Part shown: piece after piece, positions 41,365 through 50,530 of the stretch
Layout of the letters: every line of letters starts with the position of its first letter
How positions within the stretch are numbered: the stretch's first letter is position 1
From: Bianquea renquensis
GTDB taxonomy: Bacteria > Bacillota > Clostridia > Lachnospirales > Bianqueaceae
Reading direction: 5' to 3'
Length of the DNA stretch: 53,074 bases
NCBI RefSeq assembly: GCF_014384895.1
Contig: NZ_JACRSQ010000021.1
Coordinates: 1 to 53,074 of the forward strand
Notes under the pieces: model-generated
The model's input: only the letters and a program-made list of their open reading frames with translations
What the model was told of the DNA's origin: nothing
Databases searched by the model: none
Program-made: the position numbers and the translations under genes

Positions 41365-42510
41365 TTAAGCCTCACGCATGACCGCCTGTGCCACCGCTTC
41401 CGGAACCCGCGGGTCAAAGGGCTGTGCTATGATGCACTCCTCTGACAGTTCCTCTTCCGGGATAAGATCCGCGATGGCATAGGCGGCCCGCAGTTTCATG
41501 GCATCGGTAATCTTCGTCCGCGCCTTTAACGCGCCTTTAAATAGACCAGGAAACACCAAGACATTGTTGATCTGGTTGGGAAAATCAGACCGGCCGGTTC
41601 CCACGACCCGAACCCCTGCGGCCTTCGCCACATCCGGCATGATTTCCGGTACCGGGTTGGCCATGGCAAAGCAGATGGCGTCCTGGTTCATGGACGATGC
41701 CATCTCCGCCGTCACGATTCCCGGCGCCGAAACGCCCACAAAGACGTCGGCGCCCCGCATGGCATCCGCCAACCCTCCTTTTAACCCCCTGGGATTGGTC
41801 AGGGGGATCATCTCCTCCTGCGCCCAGTTGATGCCCGCCATTCCCGCCTCCAAAATTCCTGCGCGGTCGCACAGGGTGACATCGGCAAATCCATCCGCCA
41901 ACAATAATTTGCTGATGGCGATTCCCGCAGAGCCTGCACCGTTGACAACGACTCTCGCCGCCTCTTTGGTCTTTCCGGTGACGCGCAGGGCATTGATCAG
42001 AGCCGCCAGCACAACAATAGCGGTTCCATGCTGATCATCGTGAAACACTGGGATATCCAATTCCTCCGCTAGGCGCCGCTCGATTTCAAAGCATCGGGGC
42101 GCTGCGATATCTTCCAGATTGATGCCGCCAAAGCCAGGTGCGATCCGCTTGACTGTCTCAATGATCTCTTCGGTATCCCTGGTGGCAAGACAGATGGGGA
42201 ATGCATCCACGCCGGCAAATTCTTTAAACAGGACGGCCTTTCCCTCCATAACCGGCAGACCGGCTTCCGGGCCGATATCGCCCAGCCCCAGCACCGCTGT
42301 CCCGTCTGTGACGACCGCCACTGTATTGCCCTTCATCGTATACGTGTAGACATCGTCCCTGTTATCCCGAATTTTTTTGCAGGGTTCCGCTACCCCCGGT
42401 GTGTATGCCAGGGCAAGCTGCTCCCTGGAATCGACTTTCACCTTGGATTCGATGGTAAGCTTTCCTCTCCACTGTTCATGAAGGGCTAATGCTTTCTCCA
42501 GTTGTGTCAT
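41365..42510 (-). CDS. Malic enzyme, short bacterial type
   Basis: Oxidatively decarboxylates malate to pyruvate, probably with NAD+. At 381 residues it is the short form without the phosphotransacetylase domain. Signatures are SRE...YTPGVAEPC, FKEFAGVDAFPICLAT with metal ligands in INLEDIAAPRCFEIE, DDQHGTAIVVLAAL, the Rossmann motif NGAGSAGIAISKLLL and FAMANPVPEI. It starts 20 nt after the aldolase-like gene. Cofactor preference is inferred from the family only. Confidence 0.93.
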   Translation of the reverse strand: MTQLEKALALHEQWRGKLTIESKVKVDSREQLALAYTPGVAEPCKKIRDNRDDVYTYTMKGNTVAVVTDGTAVLGLGDIGPEAGLPVMEGKAVLFKEFAGVDAFPICLATRDTEEIIETVKRIAPGFGGINLEDIAAPRCFEIERRLAEELDIPVFHDDQHGTAIVVLAALINALRVTGKTKEAARVVVNGAGSAGIAISKLLLADGFADVTLCDRAGILEAGMAGINWAQEEMIPLTNPRGLKGGLADAMRGADVFVGVSAPGIVTAEMASSMNQDAICFAMANPVPEIMPDVAKAAGVRVVGTGRSDFPNQINNVLVFPGLFKGALKARTKITDAMKLRAAYAIADLIPEEELSEECIIAQPFDPRVPEAVAQAVMREA

Positions 42511-42530
42511 GTTTCCTTTCCTCCACTTTT

Positions 42531-43841
42531 CTAATGTAAGCCAAAGGCGTCCTCAATGTCGTCCACTTCCGCGCTGGAAATCTTGACGATTCCGCCCAGC
42601 GATGCCGCGTCAATGACTGATTTCGCGCTATACTCCATGACCTCAAGGCGATCAAATGCCTTTAGCAGCGTCTCGCCTGTGGTGATCACGCAGTCATTCT
42701 CGATGATGGCCACCGGATTCTCCTCCCGCAGCTCCTCCGCCAACCGATCCGGCTCCAGGAAGGTGCAGCCAAAAGGATATTTGGCAACGGTGCGCAGCAT
42801 GATGTAACTCTCGGGTATGAGCCGCGCGTCAAAAGAGCACTCTGTGACGGCAAAGGCCATGATATTGGGAGGATGCGCCACGATCACCGCCCCGATCCCC
42901 GGATGCTGGCGATAAATCTCATGGTGCAGCAATAGCGACCGGGACGGTATCTTGCCAGCCTCCTTGCGGAGGGTTCCTTTTGGAGTCTCTCGAACCAGAA
43001 CCAGGTCCTCCGGGTTCAGGTACTTGCGGTCCATGGCGTAGGGCGTGATGATCATAGAGTTGTCGGGGAGCCGGCAGGAGAATGTTCCCTGTCCGCTTGT
43101 AAAGAGTTGATTGTCATACGCCCGGCTGATCATCCGGCACATATCGCGGCGTATCTCCAGTTCCTTGCTGGTATGCCCCTCCGCCTCAAACTCTCCGAGG
43201 GCCGGGTGAGTTTTCTGTTGAAATAGTTCCAACTCCGCATTGGATAAAGGTCTCGTCGTCTTTCCAATGGTCCGGGCGTTGATCTCCAGGCGCGCGCAAA
43301 AGTCCAGCGTCTCAAAGACCATGAAGGCCTTGAAAAGTCCCTGATCCGAACCGATCACGACGCCGTGATTTTCCATCATCACCGTGTTGTAGCCCTTCTC
43401 AAACTCTGCGCTGATATTATCCCCCAGCTGCTGGCTGCCGGGAGTCGCATAGGGCGCGTAGGAAATATCGCCGGTCAACAGCCTTGCGTTGGGAATCAGT
43501 GCTGTGTCCGGCGTCTTCCTGGCAATGCTGAACGCTACCAGCGCCGGCGGGTGGGCGTGCAAAACCGCCTTCAGGTCTGGCCGTTTGCGGTAGATATCCC
43601 GGTGAAAAGGGTATTCAACCGAGGGAGTGTGGATCCCCTCAATCGTCCCGTCCGGCAGCACCCGCATGATGTCCTCCCGGCGCAGACTCCCCTTGTCGAT
43701 ACTGCTGGGACTTATCCACATAACGCCCTCCTCATCCATGATGGATAGGTTCCCGCCGGATGTGGTTGTCATCCCATAGCTATAAATCCGGTTCATGATC
43801 ATGACGATTTGATCCGCCGGGTGCAACATTTCAAAATTCAT
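42531..43841 (-). CDS. Tandem-domain class II aldolase/adducin family protein
   Basis: A 436-residue fusion of two class II aldolase/adducin domains. The N-terminal domain keeps the zinc site: Glu in SVEYPFH, HAHPP, and ENHGVV, as in fuculose-1-phosphate aldolase. In the C-terminal domain these become PSRS, VAHPP and ENDCVI, so Glu, one His and the last His are lost. That half is probably structural. The substrate is unknown; L-fuculose- or ribulose-phosphate-type sugars are possible, and a fucosidase lies elsewhere in the window. ATG 43841 has AGGAG 8 nt upstream; the GTG at 43850 touches the ribosome site. Confidence 0.85.
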   Translation of the reverse strand: MNFEMLHPADQIVMIMNRIYSYGMTTTSGGNLSIMDEEGVMWISPSSIDKGSLRREDIMRVLPDGTIEGIHTPSVEYPFHRDIYRKRPDLKAVLHAHPPALVAFSIARKTPDTALIPNARLLTGDISYAPYATPGSQQLGDNISAEFEKGYNTVMMENHGVVIGSDQGLFKAFMVFETLDFCARLEINARTIGKTTRPLSNAELELFQQKTHPALGEFEAEGHTSKELEIRRDMCRMISRAYDNQLFTSGQGTFSCRLPDNSMIITPYAMDRKYLNPEDLVLVRETPKGTLRKEAGKIPSRSLLLHHEIYRQHPGIGAVIVAHPPNIMAFAVTECSFDARLIPESYIMLRTVAKYPFGCTFLEPDRLAEELREENPVAIIENDCVITTGETLLKAFDRLEVMEYSAKSVIDAASLGGIVKISSAEVDDIEDAFGLH

Positions 43842-43859
43842 GCAATCCACTCCTTTCTT

Positions 43860-45392
43860 TTATAACCCCTCATCTTCGCGACCCGACTCCTCTGGCTCCT
43901 CCTCCCCCTGGGGCCATGGAATGGTGACTCGCTCTTTCACCAGTGCCACCAGCTCTTCCATCTCCGCCTTTGTAATATAGCTCTGCGGGGCAAAGACGCC
44001 GCCGCCCTGGTCGCGGATCAATCCCAGCTGATACGCCCGCTGCACATAAGGCTTTCCCTCCTCTGAGCACTGGTTGATATCCTCGAAGGTATTCCGATAA
44101 TTGAGAACGACAGAGTTGTAAATCGGCGCTCCATAGATCTCAAGGATCCGCATGAGCCATATGACAGCTTGTTCCCTCGTGGTATATCCAAACCGGTCCA
44201 GCAGCGCGGAATCTCCCAGCACGCCCGCTTCCTTTAGCGTATACACGATCTGTGCCAGCGCCACGTCCTCCTCACTCAATTGGCTGGGGAGCAGATCCTG
44301 GTATGGCTCCGATACTGTGTCGAGAATATCCTCCTGGACAGGGAGTTCCACTGCCTGCGCCAGATACTCCAGCGCTGCCATCTTCGTCACTTCCCCAATG
44401 TAGGCTGAACCAGCGCTTGTGAAGGACCATTCCTCCTGCACAATCTCCTGGAATTCTTCCTGATGCCAGACCTCAAACCGAACCTTGACGGTATACTTCG
44501 TATTGGTCCGAAAATTTTCATCCGGATACATGATCATGCTGTACCACAAGTCCCGCTCACTCTGCGGCAGCATATAGCGGATCTGCACGTCCCAGTCCTG
44601 CCCCTCCTTGGAGCCCGTCACGGACACCTCTACATTCTCAAAACGCAGTTCCCGCTTGCCTGCGCTGTAATAGCTCAGGGTAATGGGCAAGCCCACCTGA
44701 CCGGCAAGCACAGACATATCCTCCGGGCGCTTCGTGAGACTGGTGGCCATTACATTTTTGACATCCTGTTGCCCTGCGTAGGGGTAGATCACAAGTTGTG
44801 CCTGCCCGTCTGTCTGGTCGGAACTTCCCCCCACGACGATGCAGTAATACTCGCCTTCCTTTCCAAACCCGATATCGGTATAGGAGGGGTTAAGAAGCGA
44901 AATCCGCAGAATCGGGTCCTGCAAGCACGACTCTAAAAAATCCTGGTAATCCTTCTTCCGATATCCGTTGAATTCCACAACATATCCTTTGTCGTACCCG
45001 CAGTACTGGGCGCGATTCAGGGGGTAGACGCCGGTGAAACCGGCATCGTCCGGGTTTTCTTCCCAGCTGGTGATATTGCCGGAGCTCATGTAGCGGCTAT
45101 GGTTCTTCGCCATATTGTTGAGGGCCGATGCGATGGAAAATCCGGGTAGCCCCATGTGACTCCTGATTGCGTTGATCTGATCTAGGGCGTTGTACTTAAG
45201 CTCGATATCCGTGATATCCTGGTTGCCGCCTTCCTCAAGATCTCCCTGCTCCGCCTTGTTGGCAGGGATGCTGCTCCCCAATATGGCAGTGGGGGATATG
45301 AAAACAAGCAGACACAACAGGATGCCAACACTCTGTAGGAATCTGCCCATCATGGTTTTTCCGGTGGATGTCGTCTGCCGACCTGATCTCAT
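43860..45392 (-). CDS. Exported CAP-domain protein with S-layer-homology-like C-terminus
   Basis: A secreted protein of about 510 residues. Signal peptide (hydrophobic core GILLCLLVFISPTAIL), then a CAP/SCP-like domain (LDQINAIRSHMGLPGFSIASALNNMAKNHSRYM ... YTDIGFGKEGEYYCIVVGG). A middle beta-rich part follows, and the C-terminal 180 residues have three segments resembling S-layer homology repeats (QAVIWLMRILE, EDINQCSEEGKPYVQRAYQLGLI, YITKAEMEELV) for cell-wall anchoring. Role in the envelope unknown. ATG 45392 has GAGGG 7 nt upstream; a TTG two codons earlier is less likely. It lies 41 bp after gyrA. Confidence 0.75.
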   Translation of the reverse strand: MRSGRQTTSTGKTMMGRFLQSVGILLCLLVFISPTAILGSSIPANKAEQGDLEEGGNQDITDIELKYNALDQINAIRSHMGLPGFSIASALNNMAKNHSRYMSSGNITSWEENPDDAGFTGVYPLNRAQYCGYDKGYVVEFNGYRKKDYQDFLESCLQDPILRISLLNPSYTDIGFGKEGEYYCIVVGGSSDQTDGQAQLVIYPYAGQQDVKNVMATSLTKRPEDMSVLAGQVGLPITLSYYSAGKRELRFENVEVSVTGSKEGQDWDVQIRYMLPQSERDLWYSMIMYPDENFRTNTKYTVKVRFEVWHQEEFQEIVQEEWSFTSAGSAYIGEVTKMAALEYLAQAVELPVQEDILDTVSEPYQDLLPSQLSEEDVALAQIVYTLKEAGVLGDSALLDRFGYTTREQAVIWLMRILEIYGAPIYNSVVLNYRNTFEDINQCSEEGKPYVQRAYQLGLIRDQGGGVFAPQSYITKAEMEELVALVKERVTIPWPQGEEEPEESGREDEGL

Positions 45393-45439
45393 GAACAATC
45401 CCTCTCTCTTATGCGCATCCAGCTGTATCTGCTTTTTGT

Positions 45440-47959
45440 TTACTCGTCCTCAGGCGCCACGTCGTCAAAATCCATGCCGGCCAGTGGGTCGTCGGTATCC
45501 TCCTCGACCTGCTCTTCACGGATCTTCGCGATGCTGACAACTTTTGTGTCGCCCTCCAGACCCATGAGCTTGACGCCCGACGTGATCCGCCCGATCTCGG
45601 AGATATCCTCCACCCTAAGGCGTATGATGATGCCGCCGTCGGTGATCAGCATCAAATCCTGTTCCTTATTGACGAGCTTGAAGCTCACCACATCGCCAGT
45701 TTTTTTGGTAATCCGGTAGTACAGATTGCCTTTTCCACCGCGGTGCTGCAGTGAGAATTCGGAGAGAGCCGTGCGTTTTCCCATGCCGTTTTCCGTCACC
45801 GCCAGCGCGGAGTCGCCCTGGTTGCCTAACTGCATTCCTATCACTTCATCCTCTTCATTGAGGGTGATCCCCCGGACGCCCATGGAACTGCGCCCAGTCG
45901 CCCGCACATCTGCCTCGTTGAAACGGATGAGCTGTCCCTTGCGGGTAGCCATAAAGACATCGTTTCGTCCATCGGTTTTCTTCACCTCAATGAGCTCATC
46001 CCCCTCCTGCAAAGATATGGCGATCAACCCATTGGTTCGGATATTGCTGTACTCGGATAGGTCCGTCTTCTTGATCTGTCCTCCCCGCGTGGCCATGAGC
46101 AGATAGCCGTGCTCCTCCATGTCCTTCGCCTGGATTACGGCACTGACGCGCTCCTCCCCATCCAGGGACAACAGATTGACGATGGCGATCCCTCTGGCTG
46201 TCCGGCCCGCCTCCGGAATCTCATAGGCCTTCATCCGGTAGACCTTGCCCCTGTTGGTGAAGAACATGAGATAGTCGTGGGTGGAGGCGATGAACAGCTG
46301 TTTGACATAATCGCCGTCCCGGGTCTCAATCCCCTTGATTCCCTTTCCTCCACGGTTCTGACTGTGGTACATGTCCAGCGATGTGCGCTTAATATAGCCT
46401 AGGTTGGTCATGGTGATGACACTGCGCTCATTTTTGATAAGGTCCTCCAGATTGATTTCCCCTTCTTCGTAGGTGATGAAGGTCCGGCGCTCATCGCCAT
46501 ATTTTGCCTTGATCACCAGAAGCTCCTCTTTGATGACGCCATATAGAATCTTTTCATTGCTCAGGATGGCCAGGTATTCCTCAATCCTGGCTTCCAGTTC
46601 ATTGTATTCGTTCTCCAGGCGCTCCCTCTCCAGACCCGTCAGCGCTCGCAGCCGCATATCGACGATGGCCTGCGCCTGCGCGTCGGTGAAATCAAACCGG
46701 TTCATGAGGCCTTCCTTGGCCTCCGCCACCACCTTGGATGCGCGGATGATGCGGATGATCTCATCGATATAGTCCAGCGCTTTCAGCAGGCCTTCCAATA
46801 TATGGGCTCTAGCCTGTGCCTTTTCCAGATCATATTGGGTGCGGCGCGTCACCACATCCTTCTGGTGTTCCAGATAGTAGGTCAACATCTGCTTCAAATT
46901 CAGCGTCTTTGGCTCATTATTCACAAGGGCCAACATGTTGATGCCGAAGGTATCCTGCAACTGTGTATTTTTATAGAGCTGATTGACCAAAAGCTTCGCA
47001 TTGGCGTCCCGCTTTAACTCGATGACTATCCGCATTCCACTCCGGTCTGACTCGTCGCGCAGGTCCGAGATCCCCTCGATCTTTTTCTCCTTGACCAGCT
47101 CTGCGATGCGCTCCACAAGCCGCGCCTTGTTGACTTGATACGGGATCTCCGATACTACGATGCGCTGTCGGTTTCCGTGCATCTCCTCGACTTCCAGGTT
47201 CGCGCGGACTACCGCCCGCCCTCTTCCGGTGCGGTACGCCTGCTCAATCCCCTGGGTGCCATAGATGGTGGCGCCGGTCGGAAAGTCTGGCCCCTTGATG
47301 ATTGCCAGCAGCTCCTCCATGGTCGTCTCCCGGTTCTCCAGCGTATAGTTATCGATGATTTTGACCACGCCGTCGATGACCTCGTTTAAATTGTGGGGTG
47401 GAATGTTGGTGGCCATGCCGACGGCAATGCCGCCCGTCCCGTTGACGAGAAGATTGGGGAACCGGCAGGGCAGTACCGATGGCTCTTTCAGGGAATCATC
47501 GAAGTTGGGCACAAAATCCACTGTATTCTTGTTGATATCCGCCAGCAGCTCCATGGAGATCTTGGAGAGCCTGGCTTCCGTGTATCGCATGGCGGCAGCG
47601 CCGTCCCCGTCGACGGAGCCGAAATTGCCATGTCCGTCCACCAGCATATAGCGGGTGGAAAAATCCTGCGCCATTCGCACCATGGCATCATAGATAGAGG
47701 AATCGCCGTGGGGATGATACTTACCCATGGTATCACCGACGATACGCGCGGACTTGCGGTAGGGCTTGTCCGGGCTCAAATTCAGTTCACTCATGGCGTA
47801 CATGATGCGCCGATGCACTGGCTTCATCCCGTCCCGGACGTCAGGTAGCGCTCTGGCCGCGATAACGCTCATGGCATAATCGATGTAATACTTGCGCATC
47901 TCCTGTTCCAGATCGACAACCTCGATCCGGTCGTGCTGCTTATTGCTATTTTCATCCAT
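45440..47959 (-). CDS. gyrA: DNA gyrase subunit A
   Basis: The DNA cleavage and religation subunit of gyrase, 839 residues. The catalytic tyrosine is Tyr126 in AMRYTEARLSK. The quinolone region reads YHPHGDSSIYDAMV with Ser87 and Asp91, the residues of quinolone-susceptible gyrases. The C-terminal beta-pinwheel carries a GyrA box, QNRGGKGIKG, which separates it from ParC. The tail is acidic (EEDTDDPLAGMDFDD). It starts 19 nt after gyrB, so the two are one operon. Confidence 0.97.
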   Translation of the reverse strand: MDENSNKQHDRIEVVDLEQEMRKYYIDYAMSVIAARALPDVRDGMKPVHRRIMYAMSELNLSPDKPYRKSARIVGDTMGKYHPHGDSSIYDAMVRMAQDFSTRYMLVDGHGNFGSVDGDGAAAMRYTEARLSKISMELLADINKNTVDFVPNFDDSLKEPSVLPCRFPNLLVNGTGGIAVGMATNIPPHNLNEVIDGVVKIIDNYTLENRETTMEELLAIIKGPDFPTGATIYGTQGIEQAYRTGRGRAVVRANLEVEEMHGNRQRIVVSEIPYQVNKARLVERIAELVKEKKIEGISDLRDESDRSGMRIVIELKRDANAKLLVNQLYKNTQLQDTFGINMLALVNNEPKTLNLKQMLTYYLEHQKDVVTRRTQYDLEKAQARAHILEGLLKALDYIDEIIRIIRASKVVAEAKEGLMNRFDFTDAQAQAIVDMRLRALTGLERERLENEYNELEARIEEYLAILSNEKILYGVIKEELLVIKAKYGDERRTFITYEEGEINLEDLIKNERSVITMTNLGYIKRTSLDMYHSQNRGGKGIKGIETRDGDYVKQLFIASTHDYLMFFTNRGKVYRMKAYEIPEAGRTARGIAIVNLLSLDGEERVSAVIQAKDMEEHGYLLMATRGGQIKKTDLSEYSNIRTNGLIAISLQEGDELIEVKKTDGRNDVFMATRKGQLIRFNEADVRATGRSSMGVRGITLNEEDEVIGMQLGNQGDSALAVTENGMGKRTALSEFSLQHRGGKGNLYYRITKKTGDVVSFKLVNKEQDLMLITDGGIIIRLRVEDISEIGRITSGVKLMGLEGDTKVVSIAKIREEQVEEDTDDPLAGMDFDDVAPEDE

Positions 47960-47978
47960 CTGTGGTTACCCCTCGTTC

Positions 47979-50072
47979 CTATATATCGATATTTTTGGCA
48001 AACTTCGCATGGGCTTCTATGAATTCCCGCCTCGGTTCCACCTTGTCGCCCATGAGCATGGTGAAGATTTGATCCGCCGCCGATGCGTCGTCCAGGTGTA
48101 CTTGGAGAAGGATTCTCTTAGCCGGGTCCATGGTTGTCTCCCAGAGCTGCTCGGCGTCCATCTCTCCCAGCCCTTTGTACCGCTGAATCTCCGTGTTGTT
48201 CTCATCCCGGCCTAGGCGCTCCATCAGTTTGTCCAGTTCCTTCTCGTTGTAGACGTAATGGACTTCCTTTTTGCTGCGCTCCACGCGGAAAAGGGGCGGC
48301 TGCGCGATATAGACCTTTCCCTGCTCGATAAGCTGCGGCATGAAACGATAGAAAAATGTCAGCATGAGGGTGCGGATATGGGCCCCGTCAACGTCGGCAT
48401 CGGTCATGATAATAATCTTGTCATAGCGCAGTTTGCTGATGTCGAAATCTTCCGAGATTCCGGTTCCGAATGCCGTGATCATGGCTTTGATCTCATTGTT
48501 GCCGAGAATCCGGTCGAGCCGTGACTTCTCCACGTTAAGGATCTTGCCCCGCAGGGGCAAGATCGCCTGCGTCTGTCTTGATCTTGCGGACTTTGCGCTG
48601 CCCCCGGCGGAGTCCCCCTCAACAATGTAGATCTCACAGTTCTTCGGGTCCTTGTCAGAACAGTCGGCCAGCTTACCGGGCAAGCTGGTGCTTTCCAGCG
48701 CCGTCTTGCGCCGGGTGAGCTCCCTCGCTTTCCGCGCCGCATCTCTAGCTCTGGAAGCTAAAATCGCCTTGCTCAGAATCAGCTTTGCGACCTGAGGATT
48801 CTGCTCGAGGAAAAAGGTCAGTCCATCGGTTAAAACCGCGGCCACAGCCCCTCTCGCTTCCGCGTTCCCAAGCTTCTGCTTCGTCTGTCCCTCAAATTGC
48901 GGCTCCTCCAGCTTTACGCTGATAACAGCCGTCAGTCCCTCTCGGACGTCCTCGCCGGACAGATTCTTATCCGCCTCCTTGATCAGCCCATTCTTTCGGG
49001 CGTAATCATTGAGAACCTGTGTGAACGCAGCTTTAAATCCAACGAGATGCGTCCCGCCCTCCGGCGTATGGATATTGTTCACAAAGCTGAAGATATTTTC
49101 ATTGTATGAGTCATTGTGCTGGAAGGCGACCTCCACGTATACATTATCCTTCATGCCCTCGGCGTACATGATCTTATCGTAGATGGGTTCTTTATTCCGA
49201 TTGGAGTACGCCACAAACTCTCGGATTCCGCCTTCATAGTGGAAGGTCATCTGCTGCTCCAGCCCAGGGCGCAGATCTGTTAGCTCAATGTTAAGTCCCT
49301 TGGTCAGGAAGGCCATCTCCTGCAATCTCTGCCGAAGGGTCTCGAAGTCGTAGTTGACCTCATCAAAGATCTCACTGTCCGCCATGAAATCCACGCGGGT
49401 CCCTGTAATGTCCGTGTCACCCACAACATGAAGAGGCTGTACCGTCTTCCCTCTCTCAAAGCGGATCTCGTGGATCTTTCCTCCGAGATGGACCTGGACT
49501 GTCACCCACTCAGAGAGCGCATTCACAACGGAGGCGCCAACGCCGTGGAGACCTCCCGATACCTTATATCCTCCACCGCCGAACTTTCCGCCGGCGTGCA
49601 GAATGGTATAGACGACCTCGACGCCGGAAATTCCAGCCTGGGGCTGGATATCCACCGGGATTCCTCGCCCGTTGTCAATGACCGTTATGGAATTGTCCTC
49701 GTTGATCGTGACGGCAATCTTATCACAATATCCCGCCAATGCTTCATCAACTGCATTGTCCACGATCTCATAGACTAGATGATGCAGCCCGCGGGCTGAT
49801 GTGCTGCCTATATACATGCCTGGCCGGCGTCTGACCGCCTCCAGTCCCTCCAAAATCTGGATCTGACTAGCGCTGTACTCTCCTGTCACCGTCAGGTCTG
49901 CCGACGCCGCGCTGCTCTGTTCATGATAGTCTCGAACCGGCTCCCCGGCACCGGCCTCTTCGCCCCATTGCTCATCCTTCTTGGACAGGAGGATCTCTCT
50001 AGCTTCTACATCTTTGGCGTCCAGGCCCTCGCCCTGCAACCCCATCTGGTCCATCGTATCGTTATTTTTCAT
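47979..50072 (-). CDS. gyrB: DNA gyrase subunit B
   Basis: The ATPase and TOPRIM subunit of gyrase, 697 residues. The GHKL site (VDNAVDEALAG, DNGRGIPVDI, GGLHGVGASVVNALS) and TOPRIM motifs (EGDSAGGSA, MTDADVDGAHI) are intact. Most GyrB proteins begin just before YSASQIQILEGL, which here starts at residue 66. The first 64 residues are an extra charged, probably disordered segment. ATG 50072 has AGGAG 8 nt upstream, so the extension appears real. Transcribed from 50296-50324 with a leader of over 200 nt. Confidence 0.97.
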   Translation of the reverse strand: MKNNDTMDQMGLQGEGLDAKDVEAREILLSKKDEQWGEEAGAGEPVRDYHEQSSAASADLTVTGEYSASQIQILEGLEAVRRRPGMYIGSTSARGLHHLVYEIVDNAVDEALAGYCDKIAVTINEDNSITVIDNGRGIPVDIQPQAGISGVEVVYTILHAGGKFGGGGYKVSGGLHGVGASVVNALSEWVTVQVHLGGKIHEIRFERGKTVQPLHVVGDTDITGTRVDFMADSEIFDEVNYDFETLRQRLQEMAFLTKGLNIELTDLRPGLEQQMTFHYEGGIREFVAYSNRNKEPIYDKIMYAEGMKDNVYVEVAFQHNDSYNENIFSFVNNIHTPEGGTHLVGFKAAFTQVLNDYARKNGLIKEADKNLSGEDVREGLTAVISVKLEEPQFEGQTKQKLGNAEARGAVAAVLTDGLTFFLEQNPQVAKLILSKAILASRARDAARKARELTRRKTALESTSLPGKLADCSDKDPKNCEIYIVEGDSAGGSAKSARSRQTQAILPLRGKILNVEKSRLDRILGNNEIKAMITAFGTGISEDFDISKLRYDKIIIMTDADVDGAHIRTLMLTFFYRFMPQLIEQGKVYIAQPPLFRVERSKKEVHYVYNEKELDKLMERLGRDENNTEIQRYKGLGEMDAEQLWETTMDPAKRILLQVHLDDASAADQIFTMLMGDKVEPRREFIEAHAKFAKNIDI

Positions 50073-50146
50073 TCATTCCACTCCTGTTTTACTTTATGTC
50101 ATATCAATCGCGTCAACCGTATCTCGAAGCGCAGCGCAATTGTTGG

Positions 50147-50271
50147 AACCGCCAGATATGTCTGACGGCATCCGGGCACACACGAAACTGCAAAGATTTC
50201 CGTGTTCGCTTCGCTCACCAAATCGCCGGCAACAGTGCGACAGCGCTCGCATGAGCTCCACTGTTGCCGAT
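50147..50271 (-). promoter_or_regulatory. Structured 5' leader of gyrB
   Basis: The 458-bp gap 50073-50530 holds the gyrB leader and two divergent promoters. Within the leader, GGCAACAGT (50228-50236) and ACTGTTGCC (50260-50268) form a 9-bp inverted repeat. A second hairpin, CCGTCAGA-CATA-TCTGGCGG on the minus strand (about 50147-50166), lies downstream. There is no T-tract or short ORF. A supercoiling- or translation-linked control of gyrase is possible but unproven. Confidence 0.45.
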
Positions 50272-50295
50272 GGCTTGGCTCCACCCTTTTCGCAT

Positions 50296-50324
50296 ATTAT
50301 ACCATAAATCCTAGTAAATTACAA
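50296..50324 (-). promoter_or_regulatory. Promoter of gyrB-gyrA
   Basis: TTGTAA (50324-50319) and TATAAT (50301-50296) on the minus strand are 17 bp apart, with TGG before the -10 (extended -10). This gives a leader of about 215 nt before gyrB. Confidence 0.7.
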
Positions 50325-50489
50325 GGATCTTCGCACAAAGCCATTGCGTATCTCCCTATACATTCGAGAGCTGCCGTGTATCCCTGTTCACATAATATTT
50401 ACAAACAAAGACAAAAAACTTGATCTCTCATGTCAAATTTTCTCACTTTTTTGACTTGGGATGTTCTGTTTTTGCAAACCTGTATCGGA

Positions 50490-50495
50490 TATAAT
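50490..50495 (+). promoter_or_regulatory. -10 element of the 424-residue gene
   Basis: TATAAT, 36 nt before the start at 50531. The -35 position is poor (TGTTTT at 17 bp). Upstream, GTCAAA (50432-50437) and TTTGAC (50450-50455) form an inverted repeat that might bind a regulator. Confidence 0.4.
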
Positions 50496-50530
50496 TATGG
50501 TGTTTCATAAATACAAGAAAGGAGAACACC

